From: Amblyornis subalaris
Taxonomy: Eukaryota; Chordata; Aves; Passeriformes; Ptilonorhynchidae
DNA: 64,000 nucleotides
NCBI GenBank assembly: GCA_018881555.1
Contig: JACAXG010000076.1
Location: 1,229,993-1,293,992, forward strand
Direction: 5' to 3'
Shown here: positions 1 through 13,094 of the stretch, in pieces
How the letters are laid out: every line of letters begins with the position of its first letter
How positions within the stretch are numbered: the stretch's first letter is position 1
The notes under the pieces: model-generated
Databases searched by the model: none
What the model was told of the DNA's origin: nothing
Seen by the model: the letters and a program-made list of their open reading frames with translations, nothing else
Position numbers and translations under genes: made by a program

Positions 1-2829
1 AGTCTGCTCTCTTGGAGCCCTGGAATGGTTTCAGCATTTCTCAGACAGTATCATATCAAATTACTGAAAGTATTTTCAAAGAGGTGTTTGCTTCCCTACA
101 TTTTGTTTGAGTTAATAAAAAGTGACAGAGTTGGAGAGAAAGCAAAGCACATGTGCTCCTGGAAAGAAAAAAAAGCCAGTCAACAAAAAATGTGACCAAC
201 TGGAGACCAGTGCAATCAGGATGGCTTGGAAACATCTGCAGCCAAAGAATGAGGGAAGGGCATGGGAAAAGAAGGAACGAGGAGGGGAGAAGGCAGCTCT
301 GCAAACCTCAGGCTGTCCCCCATGTACTCCACTTGCTGCCTTCTCTTACAGATGCTTGTCTAGATGTGGTTGAGTGCAACAAGCAGATAAGGCCAGCATG
401 GCATAGGAACTGCTGCACTTCAGCAACAGCACCTGGCTCCTCAGGAACAGATATGGTCTGCGGGCTAGGAAGAAGAATCAATCTCCAAGGCTGACATTCT
501 GGTACCTTTTAGCAGCACTAAATAGAAGATGGTGGCAAGAGGAGAAGAGGACTATTTTATTTATTTGGAAGTGCTAGAAAACAGTTTTTTGTTTCTTTCT
601 AAGGTCAGGCATGTGTTTGTAGCTTGGAGCTAATTAAAATGCTAAATTACCTCCACAACTGCAGAGGAAAATCATAAGTTAATTATATGTGACAAAAAAA
701 ATTTAAGTTTCTTAGTTCATTTTGAGATAAACAAATGAAACCACTAAGATTTGTTGCTTTGGTGGCTTTTCATAACAGGAAATAGTNATACCACATTTCT
801 GTCTGTAGGAACTTCCTCTGGTTCCCCTCTTGGCACCAAGGGAACTATAGGAAGCTGCCTGAAACAGGCACAAAAGCTTTGCTGTGGCAGGAAGCCAGTT
901 CCGTTCACTTTCTGTCTCCTGCTGAGGTTATTGGGAACCCCTGAAAGGCTGCTGGCACTTGGCTGAACAGGAAAGGAAAAGGTCTGCGTCCGGCAGCTCT
1001 GCACTCTTAACTTAGACACACAAGGGAACTCAAAGAGGAAAAGTAATGCCCAGATTTCCTCTTCCAAGCTCTGTTTCTCACAAGGCGATGCAGCCAATCT
1101 CAGCCCAGGACCAGAGCAAGGCAGTCAGAGCCCAGACCAAAGCCATCCACGCACNCAGACAGGTACTGCACTCTGCACTCACGGCAGCCTTCTTGCAGAC
1201 TAACGTTAAAAGGCAGACGACACCCGTGGCAACCAAGTGAAAGCTCAACTCATCACAAAACAAGTCCTTTGACATGTCACATAGGGTCCCATTAAAGTCT
1301 CCACATCCCAGCCTTGAACGTCCCTGTCTGAAGTTCCAGCCACTCCTGTTACTGTCCTGCCAACGTGGCGCAGCTGCAGGCTCGGAGCAGGGGCTGCTGC
1401 ACTCCAAGTTTCCCCCTTGTTTTAAGAAGCCCATTGGTCACTGCTGCTGAAGTTGTCTGCCAGCCACGGTACTGCCCCTGAGTGCACAGAGCTCTGCAAT
1501 GCCCTGCCACTGCTGTGTGGGGCCAGGGCTGCCTGCGCCCAGGCAACGGGACCTACAGTGTGAAGAACAGGCAAGGGTCACTGCAGATCCTCTGCACGGG
1601 GCATATCTGGATGCTCCCCTACCAAGTCTGTGGCACTCCAAAGGGCCTTCTATGTGCCAGAGCAATAATGGTCACTGAATGGTCACTATTAGCCACTGGA
1701 GTATGTATCTCACTCAGACACACTGTTAAAATACATCTTCCTAATTTGGAAAAGCAGATTTTGCCATCCTCCCCCTCTTCAAGCTCAGAAATGTTAACAA
1801 ATGCTGCAGTTCAGAGGTATGAACACGGCTGTCCTAATAATGTGTCTCTCTAGATTCTTGTCATGATGCCCTGGTGATATTCAGCGTGATAATGAAGGCA
1901 AGCGGGGAAGGAAGAACAGAGAAAATAGCAAACAACCTGGGAATAATGTGGAGTTGCCATGAAGAGTCACAGATTTGCTTACTGGAATTTAGAGCAGTTT
2001 GATTTTTTCTCTGAAGTCCTGCTTGCTGCAGCAGAAGCCTGTACATAGCAGCAGAACCACTCAATGGGGCTCAACACTGCAGGGGCAGCTCAGGTACAGA
2101 TGAAAAGGTTTGTCCTGGGCACTTTGTCAGCTCAAAGTTGCCCTTAGCCTACAAGATCCAGATGGAATGAGAGGGTACAAACAGCCCCAGGGCTGACATC
2201 ACCTCACAGCCTCGAGACATTCCTAGTTAAAATGCAGGAATGACCTCTCCTTTCCAACCATCCCTGGAAAGCACCTGGGCTGCCAGTCACTGAAGAGATC
2301 AAGGGTCGAGAGAGCAGAATGGAAAAATAGCTCCTCCAGTTTGCTGCAGGACCTCGGGAGGTTAATGCAGCTGGGAGTGAGAGATGGGAAAGTGAAAGGG
2401 GATGGAGCAAATGAGAGAGACAGGACCCGCTTGTAGCAGAAGGTGCAGGGATAGAAGGAGGGCCTGGAATGGCTCCATCCATTTGTTCTCTCAGCCCAGC
2501 TGCCTCTTGCCTGCAGTCGCTCCTCGCCCCCAGCACCTCCAGCACTCCCAGCACACCCAGCCCTGCGCCCTCTCTGTTGCTCCGGAGCAAACGCGCCGTG
2601 GGGATCCGTAGTGAGATCAGCAAGGGATCCAGACATCTCTGTTCCTCCAGAACTGCAATGCATTGGAGCGAAGTTAGCTTTTCATTTTCTGCTCATTTAT
2701 CTGAACTTTCATGATATGGTCAAGGTGGCAAAACTTCACTGTGTAACTGGGCCTAAAGCAGTAAGAGCCTTTTGCTAGTTTCTGCAGAACTCTGTACATA
2801 TAAATTTATCAATTTGTGAGATGATTTTT
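1..2829. other. Intergenic, no gene recognised
   Basis: Unique sequence of mixed GC. Short open frames on both strands overlap each other and resemble no family I know. Two unresolved bases (787, 1155). Confidence 0.7.
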
Positions 2830-3130
2830 TTTGTCTTGACATTTGTTTTTTATCTTTCTTAATAGACACAATGTTTAATTCACTGTAACTAAAGACGCTG
2901 GGATTTTAGTGAGTTTTCTGTCAGTTCCCATAACTCATTTTGATGGGAACCCATTGGATTTTAATGGAAACCTATTAGGTGAGCATATTGAGATCATTAA
3001 TGAACTCGATGTGCAATTATACGGGGAACCACCTAAAGGTAATTAAAACCTATCAAGACCACTAGGGAATAAAGAGAAAGGAAGTTACTCTTGTTTAAGA
3101 CAATTAGTGGAGACAATGATCTGAAAACAA
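2830..3130. promoter_or_regulatory. Candidate conserved noncoding element
   Basis: AT-rich unique block with GATCATTAATGAAC, TGCAATTATACG and GGTAATTAAAACC, plus the inverted repeat near 2.93 kb. Clustered ATTA/TAAT cores in non-coding unique DNA beside a developmental regulator suggest an enhancer. Conservation not tested. Confidence 0.35.
2924..2950. repeat. Perfect 8-bp inverted repeat with an 11-base loop
   Basis: GTTCCCAT at 2924-2931 is exactly inverted as ATGGGAAC at 2943-2950. The right arm starts a diverged direct duplication of about 21 bases (ATGGGAACC... then ATGGAAACC...). No terminator or RNA gene is implied. Confidence 0.6.
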
Positions 3131-6100
3131 AATAAATGATCCTTGATGAAGAAAAGCTATGTAAGTGGCTACCCTGGAAGAGATAGGCCGTGCAAACAAG
3201 AGTTTCTTTAGGAAACCAACAACTACTGTAGTTATTTTCTATTCCAAGTGGTGCTTTGACAGGGAAGTTCAGCCTTTTCCTTCCTATTGCTTAACTCTTT
3301 GACATTTTGCTAATCCTCTGGTTCTCTGGGTCTGGGGCAGAAGAGCACAGATTGTTCTGACACCTTTGTGCTTGTAGACCCAGGCANAGGGAAACAAAGG
3401 AGAGTTAATTCCTGCTGTTTCGGAAGGATCTGCTGATGACATTGTGCCTGGATTGTGCACACACACACCATTTCCTCTGTGTTCAGGGTAGCTGGAGAGG
3501 CTGCATGTGGCTAACAGAACCCAGGAATGGCAATACCCCAGCAGATGGGTTCCAGCATGGCAGGGAGCAGAGCTGNGTTCCACTCTTATTCCAAAGACTC
3601 AAATGCAATGAAAATTTTCCTTTAGTCTAGTACCNTTCTGCCCTGTTGAAGTGCTGCTTGATGCCAGGGACATATCCCCCTAACCATGAAAGGCCAGCAT
3701 CTCACAGAGCAAGGAATCTGCAGGCTCAGAAAGTGCCCCCAAATCACTGATATATTCCTCAAGATCACAAGAAATTCTGTGGACCAGTGGACAGTTAAAG
3801 GGTCCCTCACTCCACCGTCCCTGATCCGCTTCGCATGCCTTTAGTGCAGAAACAGGGAGCACAACGTAATTAGCTGGCAGGTGATGTCCACCAAATGTCA
3901 TCCCTGAACACATTTGCTTTAGTCCCTATTCACCAGCATCGACAGCAAGGCTGCTTCCCCATCCACTGGCAAAGGCTTTCGCCAAGATTTTAGAATTCAA
4001 CAATGAAACAGGCCTGCAACTAAAACATTTATCTGGCAGTTTTCCCTCTTTAAGTCAAAGTGTTATGTTGGCACACTGTGCTGTGGGTGGCGATTTGCCA
4101 GAGAAAAGCATGTGTTGGAAAACCTTGCTCAATATTATAGCAATCTCGTGCTCGCAAGCCTCGTACGACTCGAGGAGGAGACTCTGCCAGGGGGGCTCGC
4201 GGCGTCCGCCCCTTCCCAGGGCAGGCACGGAGCAGAGCTGCACACTCGCCCCGAGCTATCCACAAATGAGGTGTTGCTGGCCACAGCCTGGTGCGTTACA
4301 TGTCCTGCTGGGGAGGAGTGGGAGAGCTGGGGGTTGTAGGGTGACTGCCTGGAGTACAAGTCAGCTGGTCAGCAGGAGGCTTTGTGGAGGATAGCACAGA
4401 AAGACATTGTTTTATATTTTTTAAACATTGCCCTGCAGGTCCTTAAGTTTCTTTGGGACCAGCCGAAATGTTGGACAGCTCTGGTAGGCTTTTTATATGG
4501 GACAGATAATCCTCACTAAAGCAGAAAGACAGACCAGAGGGACTTGCCTGTAGTACAGAAAAACATATTGAGAAGGCAGCAGTAACTTAATATGCAAGAG
4601 AGGCCTGGATTCAGAAGTCAGTTGCATCATTCATTTAGCAACACTCAAGCTACGGAGCAAGAGCTGGGCTGCCAAGTGTGTGCACTGGGCATTGTGCTCC
4701 TGCCAAGTTACATCTTAGAGGAGCCAAGGAATGAGCCAGGACAAAAACAAGAGGATGGAATGGAGGAGTACTGAGCCAAAGAAAATCAGGACTCTCTTCC
4801 CCCTATGTTCAGCTGCCCAGGTACCTGGCCAATGATGGGACCAGGAGAACAGGGCCTGTGAAAGCTGTGGCCATCCCACTTTCCAGGTCAGCAGGGCAGA
4901 ACCTATTGGCACAGCAGAGCTTGGTGCCAGCAGAGCCGTTCCCTCAGCAAATACTGCCAAGCCCTTCAGCTAAAATGTCCCTCTGGCCATCCAGATGAAG
5001 TTCAGCCCTTTGAGGCACTTCTAAGCAGGAGGTCTCTGAGACACGAAGGCTGCTGCTGAAAGAAGGGCTCTAACTCAGCCCTGGCTTCTGAGGCTGGGGG
5101 TCACTGGGTGAGATAGGGACCTCTGTTTTTTCAGCCAGCATGATCTGAGCAAGCCCTCTTCCCAGTCCGAGCACAAGCAGGACACGGAGAACAACACACC
5201 TTCTGTTGTAAGACACTACCTACAAAGCTGTTACCAGAACTGGCAGCTAAGTCAGACATCAAAAAGCCACAAAATAGGTTATTATTCCTTCTGCTTTTTC
5301 AGCATAATGTACACGTGTATTTCAAAGTCTTCAGACATATCCTTATCCTGCTGTCCCATTTTACTCCCCTCCTGCTCCCTTCTCTGTCCCCACAACAGCC
5401 TCTAGGCCAGGTGTTCACCAAGCACGTGGCTCTGTGAATCCCACCAGACAATGGCAAACTGCACCTCCTCTGTGTCATCTGATTTTTCTCCCTCAGCTAT
5501 AGTGAGCATCAAATAACCTTTTTCACATCAATCTCTTTAACATAAAGTTGTGCAACACCCCCAGGGTCTGTTTGAGACTCTGGCTGTTGTTGTACTAGGG
5601 CCAGAGTTGCTGCTGTAATCACCAGGAGTTACAGCCCCCCTTGAAAAGCACAGTTTCAGCTATAAATTCCTTAGTCTGGATTGTGATTTCTCATTACACT
5701 TTGAAGATTAAATCAACGGGCTTCAATCCTCTCCTATGTTCATGCAGCGGCAACACCAGAATTGGCTTTGAATCACCTGGATATAGAAAACACAGCACAG
5801 GTAAGTGTCAAAGGTTCTGGGGGCAGTCTCTCAGCACTGCAAGCTCTTGAGCTAAGCCAAGCCCTAGGAGCAGTGTAGCGACAGGAAGTGACAGGCCAAG
5901 CTGCTACAGCTATCACCGAGTGTGGTTACAGCAAAAGCAATTTCGTTTCTCTTTAATGAGGTTTCCAAGTAAAACCATTCTGGGTTTTCCAGGATCTTCA
6001 TCTTGCTCTATTTAAAACTGCCGGCGGGGCAGATGTCGCACAGGAAATCCCAGCGCCGGGCAGCTCCTCCTGCCCAGCAGAGCCTGCTCTCCTGAGCTGC

Positions 6101-7554
6101 AGAGCAAACACTGGAATCTAGCACACCTCAGTGGAAGTCAGCAGAAGAGCCCCCGTGTCGGGGCTCCCGTGCTTGGAGCACTTACTGCTCCAGCTGCCAG
6201 GCAGAGCTGGAGCCTTTCAGACTGAGGGGAACTGGGAGGCAACCACTCTGGAAGAAAGGGTCACAGAATAAAATAGCCCTGCAGCATGCACTCAAAATTT
6301 CTGTGCAAGCAGAGGAACACCTCACTTCCTCTGAAAAACAACATCAAATCAAAAAAAGTTGTGTGTAGAGCAGGAGGGGAAAAACATGTGGCTGTGATTC
6401 ATACATCAACCTTTCATTAATAAGCCTTCTATATTTCTTCTATCTGCTCCACCTTGCTGATGTCTGGAGCTGCTGTGCTTTCACATGTCTTGCAATGCAT
6501 ACAGAGTGTTTTCAGAAAAAATAAAGATAATACAGTAATACTGTGCTTGTGCCAGCAACACCAGTCATCCTTCAAACTGCTCCCCTCCTGACAGAACTGC
6601 ATGCAATGTACGTGCCTGAAATCCTCCTTAGGAAACCTAGCCTGTTTCGTCTTTACCCTCCATTTGAAATGAAGCAGGAGATGGGAATAAAATCCTTTCA
6701 TTTTCTGCAGTGTTCTTGCCTTTTGTCTCCGTGGTGTGGCTGGCCTTGCCCCTGCTGCAGCTGAGCCCATTCTTTTGCTCCATGTTCCAGTTGGGATTTT
6801 TGACCTTTGGAAGAAAATAGCAGTTCTACCACCAGCAGGTTCTCAGTTCAGAAATACTTCTTCCATAAGGGACACCACTCCATTCGCCTTTCCTCTTTCC
6901 CCAGACCACCAGCAAAAGCTTCAATTACCTTTCCTTGCCACCCCTGCAAGCCATTTAACCCTCAGCTTTGCCCTGGGCAAGCTCAGTAACTGATTTGCCA
7001 TTGCTTTGTGCCTGTGTCTCCTCAGATATCTGAAGCAACACAGATCAGAGGGGCAGACACACAGCAAAACTTGAGGTAGGAGCTGGGATCTGGAGTGGTT
7101 TTACTTTTTGGCCTTTGTTTTGTATGTCTCTCTTCAACCCAGCTGCTGCTGATGGAGGCCATGAGAAGGACCTGAAAATACCCACAGAAGTGAGGGAACA
7201 ACATGAGATCCAGGACGTCATTTTGTATTTGTTGTTCCAATCTAACATAACTAAACATTAATATTGTCCTTGGATAGATTTATATGATTTTTGGTGTTTG
7301 CATTCCCCAAACTTAATGGAACCCTTCCAAACCTGTCACAGTCACTANAGGCTGTCACAGACCCTTCCCACAGGGTGGGTACCAAACCCACCGTTTTCGT
7401 CAGTCTGCAGTCACCTAAACCAGTCCCACACTGAGTCCCTGCTTCCCAAGACACACAGCTTCCCTGTGCCAATATAATACACGGATCGTACCTGTATATC
7501 ACATTAGCACTGTGATAGCCTATTTTCATCCCAATCCTCACACTTACTCCTGGC
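3131..7554. other. Intergenic, no gene recognised
   Basis: Unique DNA with one short CA repeat and scattered unresolved bases. A few CpG near 4140-4260 and 6020-6060 do not amount to islands. No exon or repeat family identified. Confidence 0.68.
3458..3468 (+). repeat. Short (CA)n microsatellite
   Basis: Five and a half CA units. Confidence 0.85.
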
Positions 7555-7800
7555 TCTAAATTGTTCTTTATAAAGAGGTCTGCAGGGACCTTGTTATTTT
7601 TATTGCTGTAATAAGGCAGCTCTACAGGAGAGAAGGAAAGTGTTTAGAAAGATAGCAAAGGCCCCGGGGCTGTCTGAATGTCAGGGAGGGCCTGTTGCAG
7701 AGGCCAAGCAACTTGGGCTCTCGCCTTGGTGAACACTAATCAATTTGGCTTGCAAAATGTGTGCCAGACAATGAAATACAAAGGGTGAAGGTGCCCAACT
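7555..7800. promoter_or_regulatory. Weak candidate conserved noncoding element
   Basis: Unique block with GTTATTTTTATTGCTGTAAT and GAACACTAATCAATTTGG. Composition resembles regulatory DNA but is less motif-dense than the other candidates. Confidence 0.22.
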
Positions 7801-8110
7801 CAAGGATTAACCTGCACCAGTATCTCTGACCAAGAAAGGAAGAAAACAGAGATACAACCCCTCCTCAGACAGTGCTTTGGGGTGGTGCTCCTCCTTCCAT
7901 CCCCAGGGAACAGGCACCTTCAGCCGCAATTATCTGAAACCTGGGAAAATGCTACGAAAAAGCAAATTACCAGCAACACTTTTATGTATTTCAAGTAATT
8001 CAAAGCACANGCTCATCAGGCAGGTGATTAATGGTGATACCCAAGGTGTGTGCTCAGCAGGCACCAGTGCTCAGCAGCCCTGTTAGAGGACGACGGATAC
8101 ATAGATAGTT

Positions 8111-8127
8111 AGACAGACAGACAGACA
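8111..8127 (+). repeat. (AGAC)4 microsatellite
   Basis: Four AGAC units plus one base, preceded by a degenerate ATAG/TTAG extension. Confidence 0.88.
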
Positions 8128-8798
8128 AAGTGTCCTGGTGGATCTGGAGAAGATGAAGTAGCACATTGACAGGTGAGAAGTGCCTGTCAAGAAAGAGAAT
8201 CAGCACACTGACTGAAATAGCCATTGATCCCATCAGTGCCACTATCTAACCCAAAAGCAAATCCTCCAGCATGCATGACAGAAGATCACAGCCTGGATTT
8301 AATTTCCAAATCATGCAGTAATAACATAGAGAGAGATAATGCTAAAGGTAGAGCAAGTGTAAGAGACTGGCAGGGTTACAGCTGAAGCAAAAACAAACAT
8401 TAAATAAATTGGGTGACAAGAGCTGTGCCCGCCCTCACCAGAGCCACTCTGGCTGAGCAGAGATGCTCCGAATGCTTTTGACCAAATGTCAAAACTCAGG
8501 AAATGCTGTTTCATCAAGAACTGAAGTGCTCCCTGGGAACATGGGCAGCTCAACAAAGCTTGAAATAGGAATACTTCTGAACAATTTGTGCCTACATTCT
8601 GAAGTCTATATCCCTATATACTTTATTGTTATATATCATCTCTGACACTTGAAAATCATTGCAAAGAAATGCTTCAGTATTAGAGATTTGTAATGGTTTG
8701 ATAATGCTATTTTGCAGGTTTTTTCCCAACTGAAATACTTCAGATATTTTGACTAATATAGCATTTCAACATTTTGATTTTTATCACAATTTAGGACC

Positions 8799-8810
8799 AA
8801 AAAAAAAAAA
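8799..8810 (+). repeat. A12 tract
   Basis: Twelve A in a row. No retrocopy was recognised upstream of it, so it is treated as a simple homopolymer. Confidence 0.75.
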
Positions 8811-9469
8811 GCCCTGAAATACCAGAATTTCTTGGGGGACCAATATTTTGTTTTCCAAAATGCCTTATTGCTGAGGAGAAACTAAAAAGTTAGTGTCTTG
8901 GGAAGTGATTCAGTGCTGCAACAGCATCTCAGACGTGAGAGCACACTGTACTAATAGATGAGGCTGTTGTATGATGCTAATGTGGAAACTGGAGCTCCAG
9001 CAAACCGTTCATCTCCCTGGTGAACAGCTGAGCTCAGTAGCTCACAACTGTTTGCTTTATGTGCTCCCTTGTTGTTGCCGTGAGGCCAAGAACACATATT
9101 CAGTTCCCTCAGCATTCCTGCAAGCCTTAATACTCATTCCAGGTTCCCTCTTGGCACAGAGAATTTGCTGGCTTGATCCAAAAGTGAAAGCCTCTTTTCT
9201 TGTCTCAATCCCATTGCTTTCAGCAAAGTGGCAACTTGCTTTTCCGAGAGCGCTAGGACTGAAAGAAAGAGCTCTCCACTCCATACCTGTGTGACCCACA
9301 GAGGCTTGGCCTGGAAGATTTGCAGCGGGAGCCGTTCTGCCACCATTATCTCAGAGTTCCTTTTCAGATCTTACAAGGCAGTGATTGATCTGCCCATTGC
9401 AGTGGGTTTGACTAACATTTCATTACCTGTCCCAACTGAAAATGTTGTTTGATTTAGGTTCAAAGAGCT

Positions 9470-9680
9470 CATTATGTAGGGCTTTTTCTTCCTCAGGAAA
9501 AAAAAAATGAAATGCAGAATAAGGGAGTATCAAATCCTGAGCTAATTACAATTTGCCAAGGTTTGGTTGGTGTATGAGTGTGTCTGAGATTTTGCTCATT
9601 ACCAGTTGTATAATATGATTTCCACTGCACAGTTAATTAGTACCCAAAAAATAACCTAAGGAATTTACACAAGCCTAGTT
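9470..9680. promoter_or_regulatory. Candidate conserved noncoding element with two TAATTA sites
   Basis: TAATTA at 9543-9548 and TTAATTAG at 9633-9640 are homeodomain sites of the class bound by LHX proteins, about 90 bases apart. A SOX-like ACAATTTG lies beside the first. Enhancer function is inferred. Confidence 0.35.
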
Positions 9681-10740
9681 GGAGGACAAGAAATAAATCA
9701 CTGAGGAGTAGGTCTCGGGAAAGTCCCCAGTGAGGACACTTTCACTATTGATGTAAAACACTCAGAGGTTTAACTTTCAAAACAGACATTTTGGGAGAAG
9801 CTCAGAAGCATCTCAAGGAGAGTCTCTGTGCCATGTTCACACACTCGAACTCCATTTCATTCCACAAGCTCAGTGCTTTTATGTAGCTGATGCCAGCAAT
9901 CTCCAAACAGGCCCCAGCCCAGGCTGGGTCCATTGCCTTGGCAGGGGCACCGAGGAGACGTCCAGCCTGGCTGCAGGCGGCTGCCTTTCATCGCAGCACT
10001 TGGTTTCCAAGACTCCCCTTCTTTCAACAGTTCTTTCCAAACACCTGAAGCTGACTTAGAGAAACTTGACTTAAGCACTAGCACAGACACCTCTTCCTTC
10101 CACCGCCACAGTATTCACCCTGAGACAGTGGAAAATGTCATCGATCCTTTGAAGTCAAGAGAGCCAAGATAGACCGGTTGACAGATCTGCTCCCTCACAG
10201 TCAACCAGGCTCCCTTTGGTTATGTGCAGACAAGTGAATTACCTTCCCAGCTGTGCAGTGCGACTGAGGAATAATCNTCTTACTCCTAAAAGGCTTCATC
10301 TTGGCGAGTGCTGTTCACCACGGCAGGAACGAGACATACTGGAAAGACGCCACTTCAATTTTGAGGCAGATGGGTTTTACTACATGTGTGGGTTTGGTGC
10401 ATTTGGTTTGTTCTCCACGTTCGTTGAGATATTTTGACCTTCGGACTGAACCTGAAAGGACCCTCTCTATATTCCTTCTAAACCAGTTCATTCATTCCTA
10501 CTTTCTGTCCTTTTCAATTCAGATGCTTTTGCCCTTTCAAACATGTGCAGTTGTTCTGTCATGAGTTCTATCAGCCAAAACAGAAAATAAAATTTACAAT
10601 GTACACAAGCAGACTCTCAGTGAGCCTCTTCCAGCAGCTTGGCAAGAAATAAAGCCTACTGGGAAGTATTAAAACCAATGACCATCCCAGACTCTTTAAA
10701 AAGAAGTTAGATACCAGTAACCCAATATGTTGCTGTAAAA
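9681..10740. other. Intergenic, no gene recognised
   Basis: Unique DNA leading into the old LINE. The stretch at 10200-10740 may be further degraded element, but no motif is readable. Confidence 0.6.
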
Positions 10741-11520
10741 TGTCTTGCTCTGTCCAGGTCTGTGTTTGTCATCATATCAAAGCCTCGAAGTGGTCTCCAC
10801 TTCGCCTGTATTGGAATTCTTCATTATTCACCACTCCTCCCAAATCTGATGTGATCTGCAAACTAGAAAATCTTGCTTTCTATGTCCTCAGCCAAGTCTT
10901 TCATACACTGTAACTATCAGAAAGACCAGGATCCGCCAGTGCAGTCTCCTACAGTACACGCTCCTTTATTAACTTGTCTTTCATCTTGAAAGGCTTCTAT
11001 TTATGCCTCCTTTCCCCACTCTGCTCCTGTCCTCTGGCCAATTTTCAATCAGTGAGCCAATTCTTCCCCTTTCCAACTCCCCACCTTTAGACATTAACCT
11101 CCGACGCGGGACCCTGTCAAACACCGTCTGAAGATCCAAGCCTCTCCTGACTCCTGCTTAGCCTCTTGTCTATGCCGACAGGAGTGTATGTTCTAAAAAA
11201 AGAAATTTCCAAAAGTTAGCGAGGCAGAAAAGGTCCTTTCCGGAAACCATACTGGCTATCTTTGGTCAAGCTGTGCGTTTCTCAACAGGCCACCTTTCAT
11301 CTATTAAAACATTTTCTAAGACTTGTCTTCACCTGAAGGGAAACGAACTTCCCTGCAAGACCCTGGTGCACATCTGGGTCGTTCCTTAAATAATGGTGGG
11401 AGGCTGTCCGCCTTCCACCTTTGAGGAATCTCCTGCAAAACACTTCAGCTCTGTGAAGTGCCTGTGAAAACCTTTCCAATTTAGACCCACAGTTCCTTTA
11501 ACCTGTTTAATAAGAGAGCC
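10741..11520 (-). mobile_element. Ancient CR1/L2-type LINE fragment with decayed reverse transcriptase
   Basis: Read on the minus strand, three reverse-transcriptase landmarks appear in the right order. DSQYGFRKG lies at 11234-11260. Palm motif A follows as DLQTVFDRVPR at 11104-11136, with the catalytic Asp codon at 11116-11118. Motif C at 10851-10862 reads FADH where active elements have FADD, so the second catalytic Asp is replaced. The gap between the first two motifs is not a multiple of three, and stops lie between them, so the copy is frameshifted and dead. These motifs and spacings fit the CR1/L2/L3 group of non-LTR retrotransposons. The outer edges are approximate, and flanking sequence up to about 11560 may also belong to it. 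The element looks far older than the two short CR1 tails elsewhere in the window. Confidence 0.82.
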
Positions 11521-13094
11521 ATAGAGTAGGGGGTTTGGTACCAACCATCCACTTCACACCCTCCAGCTCCCTGAAAGCTTCATTTTCTGTGCTCTCTTTT
11601 CTTTGAGGAATAAAGTCTGGTTTCCACCTTTCTACTTACAACTTTGGTCCAGGCAGCTCCTCTCTGACTCAGGTGTATTCTCTCTGCCAGTAGCCAAGCC
11701 TGATATTTCTACTTGCCTTTTCTCTACTCTACAACCAATAGATTAAAACAAAATTAGTTTCTGTCTTTGCAGCCAGCCTTTTTCTTCCTGCTGACGTGCA
11801 GACTCTGCCAGCTTGTTCTCACCCTGCTCAGCTCCAATGCCAAAATGTCCCCAATTACCAAAGAATCCCATATATCCTACTCTGTGTGTGATCATTCCTA
11901 CACCATTACCTGCCGCTCAATTCANAGCCTCTCCTAGAGGCAGCGGTAAACCTGTCTCAATGTGCCACTTTACACCCACACTGAGTCTCCCTGGTCTCCA
12001 AGGAGTGTCTCGATTGACAGTCACCTTTCTGCCATGCCATTTATTGAGATATCTGTGTGCACAAGCAGCTTCCTGCCTTGNATGCCACACGAGGAGATGA
12101 ATATCCCATGTTGCTTACAGAGCCACAAAAACAGGTATTTTCCCAGGCCACTGTGTTGTTTTGCACGACTAGAAAGAGCTGATTTAAACACATTCCCACA
12201 GTTTTATGGGCTTGTTACAGTACNTCGTGGGGAGTGGCTGCAATTTGTATCTTCTGCAAAGACTGAACTCCTCACAGGCTGCCCAGTTCACCCAAAATGT
12301 ACCGGTGTAGGGAGAAGTAAAAACAGTTCTGCTCTCTCGGCCCAACTTCGATGTTCTTCACACCAAGGCAAGGCAACTCTTCCCTTCAGCTTCTCTTTCA
12401 CTGTCCTGCATTTAGGTCATACAAGGCAGAGACAGTTCCTCACCAGAAACCCTTCCAATCTCCAGGAGAAACAGTGATAAAGCAGCAATTCTTCTGGCAG
12501 CTGGTGGAGCAGAGGACTGAGAACCAAGCTGGCAGCTCTTCATGGCATCATCCCAGGCAGACAACCTGGCCGACAAAGCTCTACACTGCAGGCTACTGTG
12601 AGCAGCAGCTACGTCAAGAGGAAAAACAGCTGCTCCTCTGAGTTTTCCTGAACTCCTCTGAGTCCAAGGGCTCCCCAGCCCCAGTTGCACCCACCTGGCC
12701 AGACATGGCCTAGGGGAAGGTTCATTCTGGAGGGAAGAAAGTAGGTCAGGCCTCTCACAGGTGCTTTCCTGGCTGCCTCTTATGGCCTTGAGGAGACCTT
12801 AAACCATCAGTTCAGCAAAAGTGGGGAGAGAGGCAGGAAAGGTGGACTGGCCATTCCCAGCACAGCCAGGGCTGCAGCAGGGACAGGACAAGGCATCTTC
12901 CCTGCTCTGGTGTCCTGGCTGCGAGGTCGTCTGCCACTTCCAGCTCCATCCCTGACTGCAGCAGACTCTCCTTGTCCTCTGGACTGCACCTCCTCCCCCT
13001 CGGCCCCAAAGATAGCCAAGGTCACATTTGCTGAGTTCCAGGCTCCACAGCAGCTTTGTTTGTTTCAGACAAGCCAGGGGGAGCAGACAAGAGA
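11521..13094. other. Intergenic, possible repeat remnant at left
   Basis: The first few hundred bases are pyrimidine-rich and could be the eroded 5' part of the LINE on the minus strand. The rest is unique. The open frame at 11962-12477 is not recognised and contains two unresolved bases. Confidence 0.55.

Larger units (their letters stand above)
7801..9469. other. Intergenic, simple repeats only
   Basis: Holds the AGAC microsatellite and an A12 tract. AT-rich at 8580-8830. No coding signal. Confidence 0.68.

Noticed and set aside
2204..2663. Two overlapping minus-strand frames of about 140 codons
   Set aside because: They are mutually overlapping in different frames, with no domain or conserved motif.
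3538..3551. CTCF-like word CCAGCAGATGGGTT
   Set aside because: Only 11 of 14 positions agree, and the 3' GGC core is broken.
8799..8810. A12 tract as the tail of a processed pseudogene
   Set aside because: No coding similarity or target-site duplication recognised upstream.
11297..11479. Minus-strand 60-codon open frame
   Set aside because: It lies within or beside the decayed LINE and is residual retroelement or chance, not a gene.
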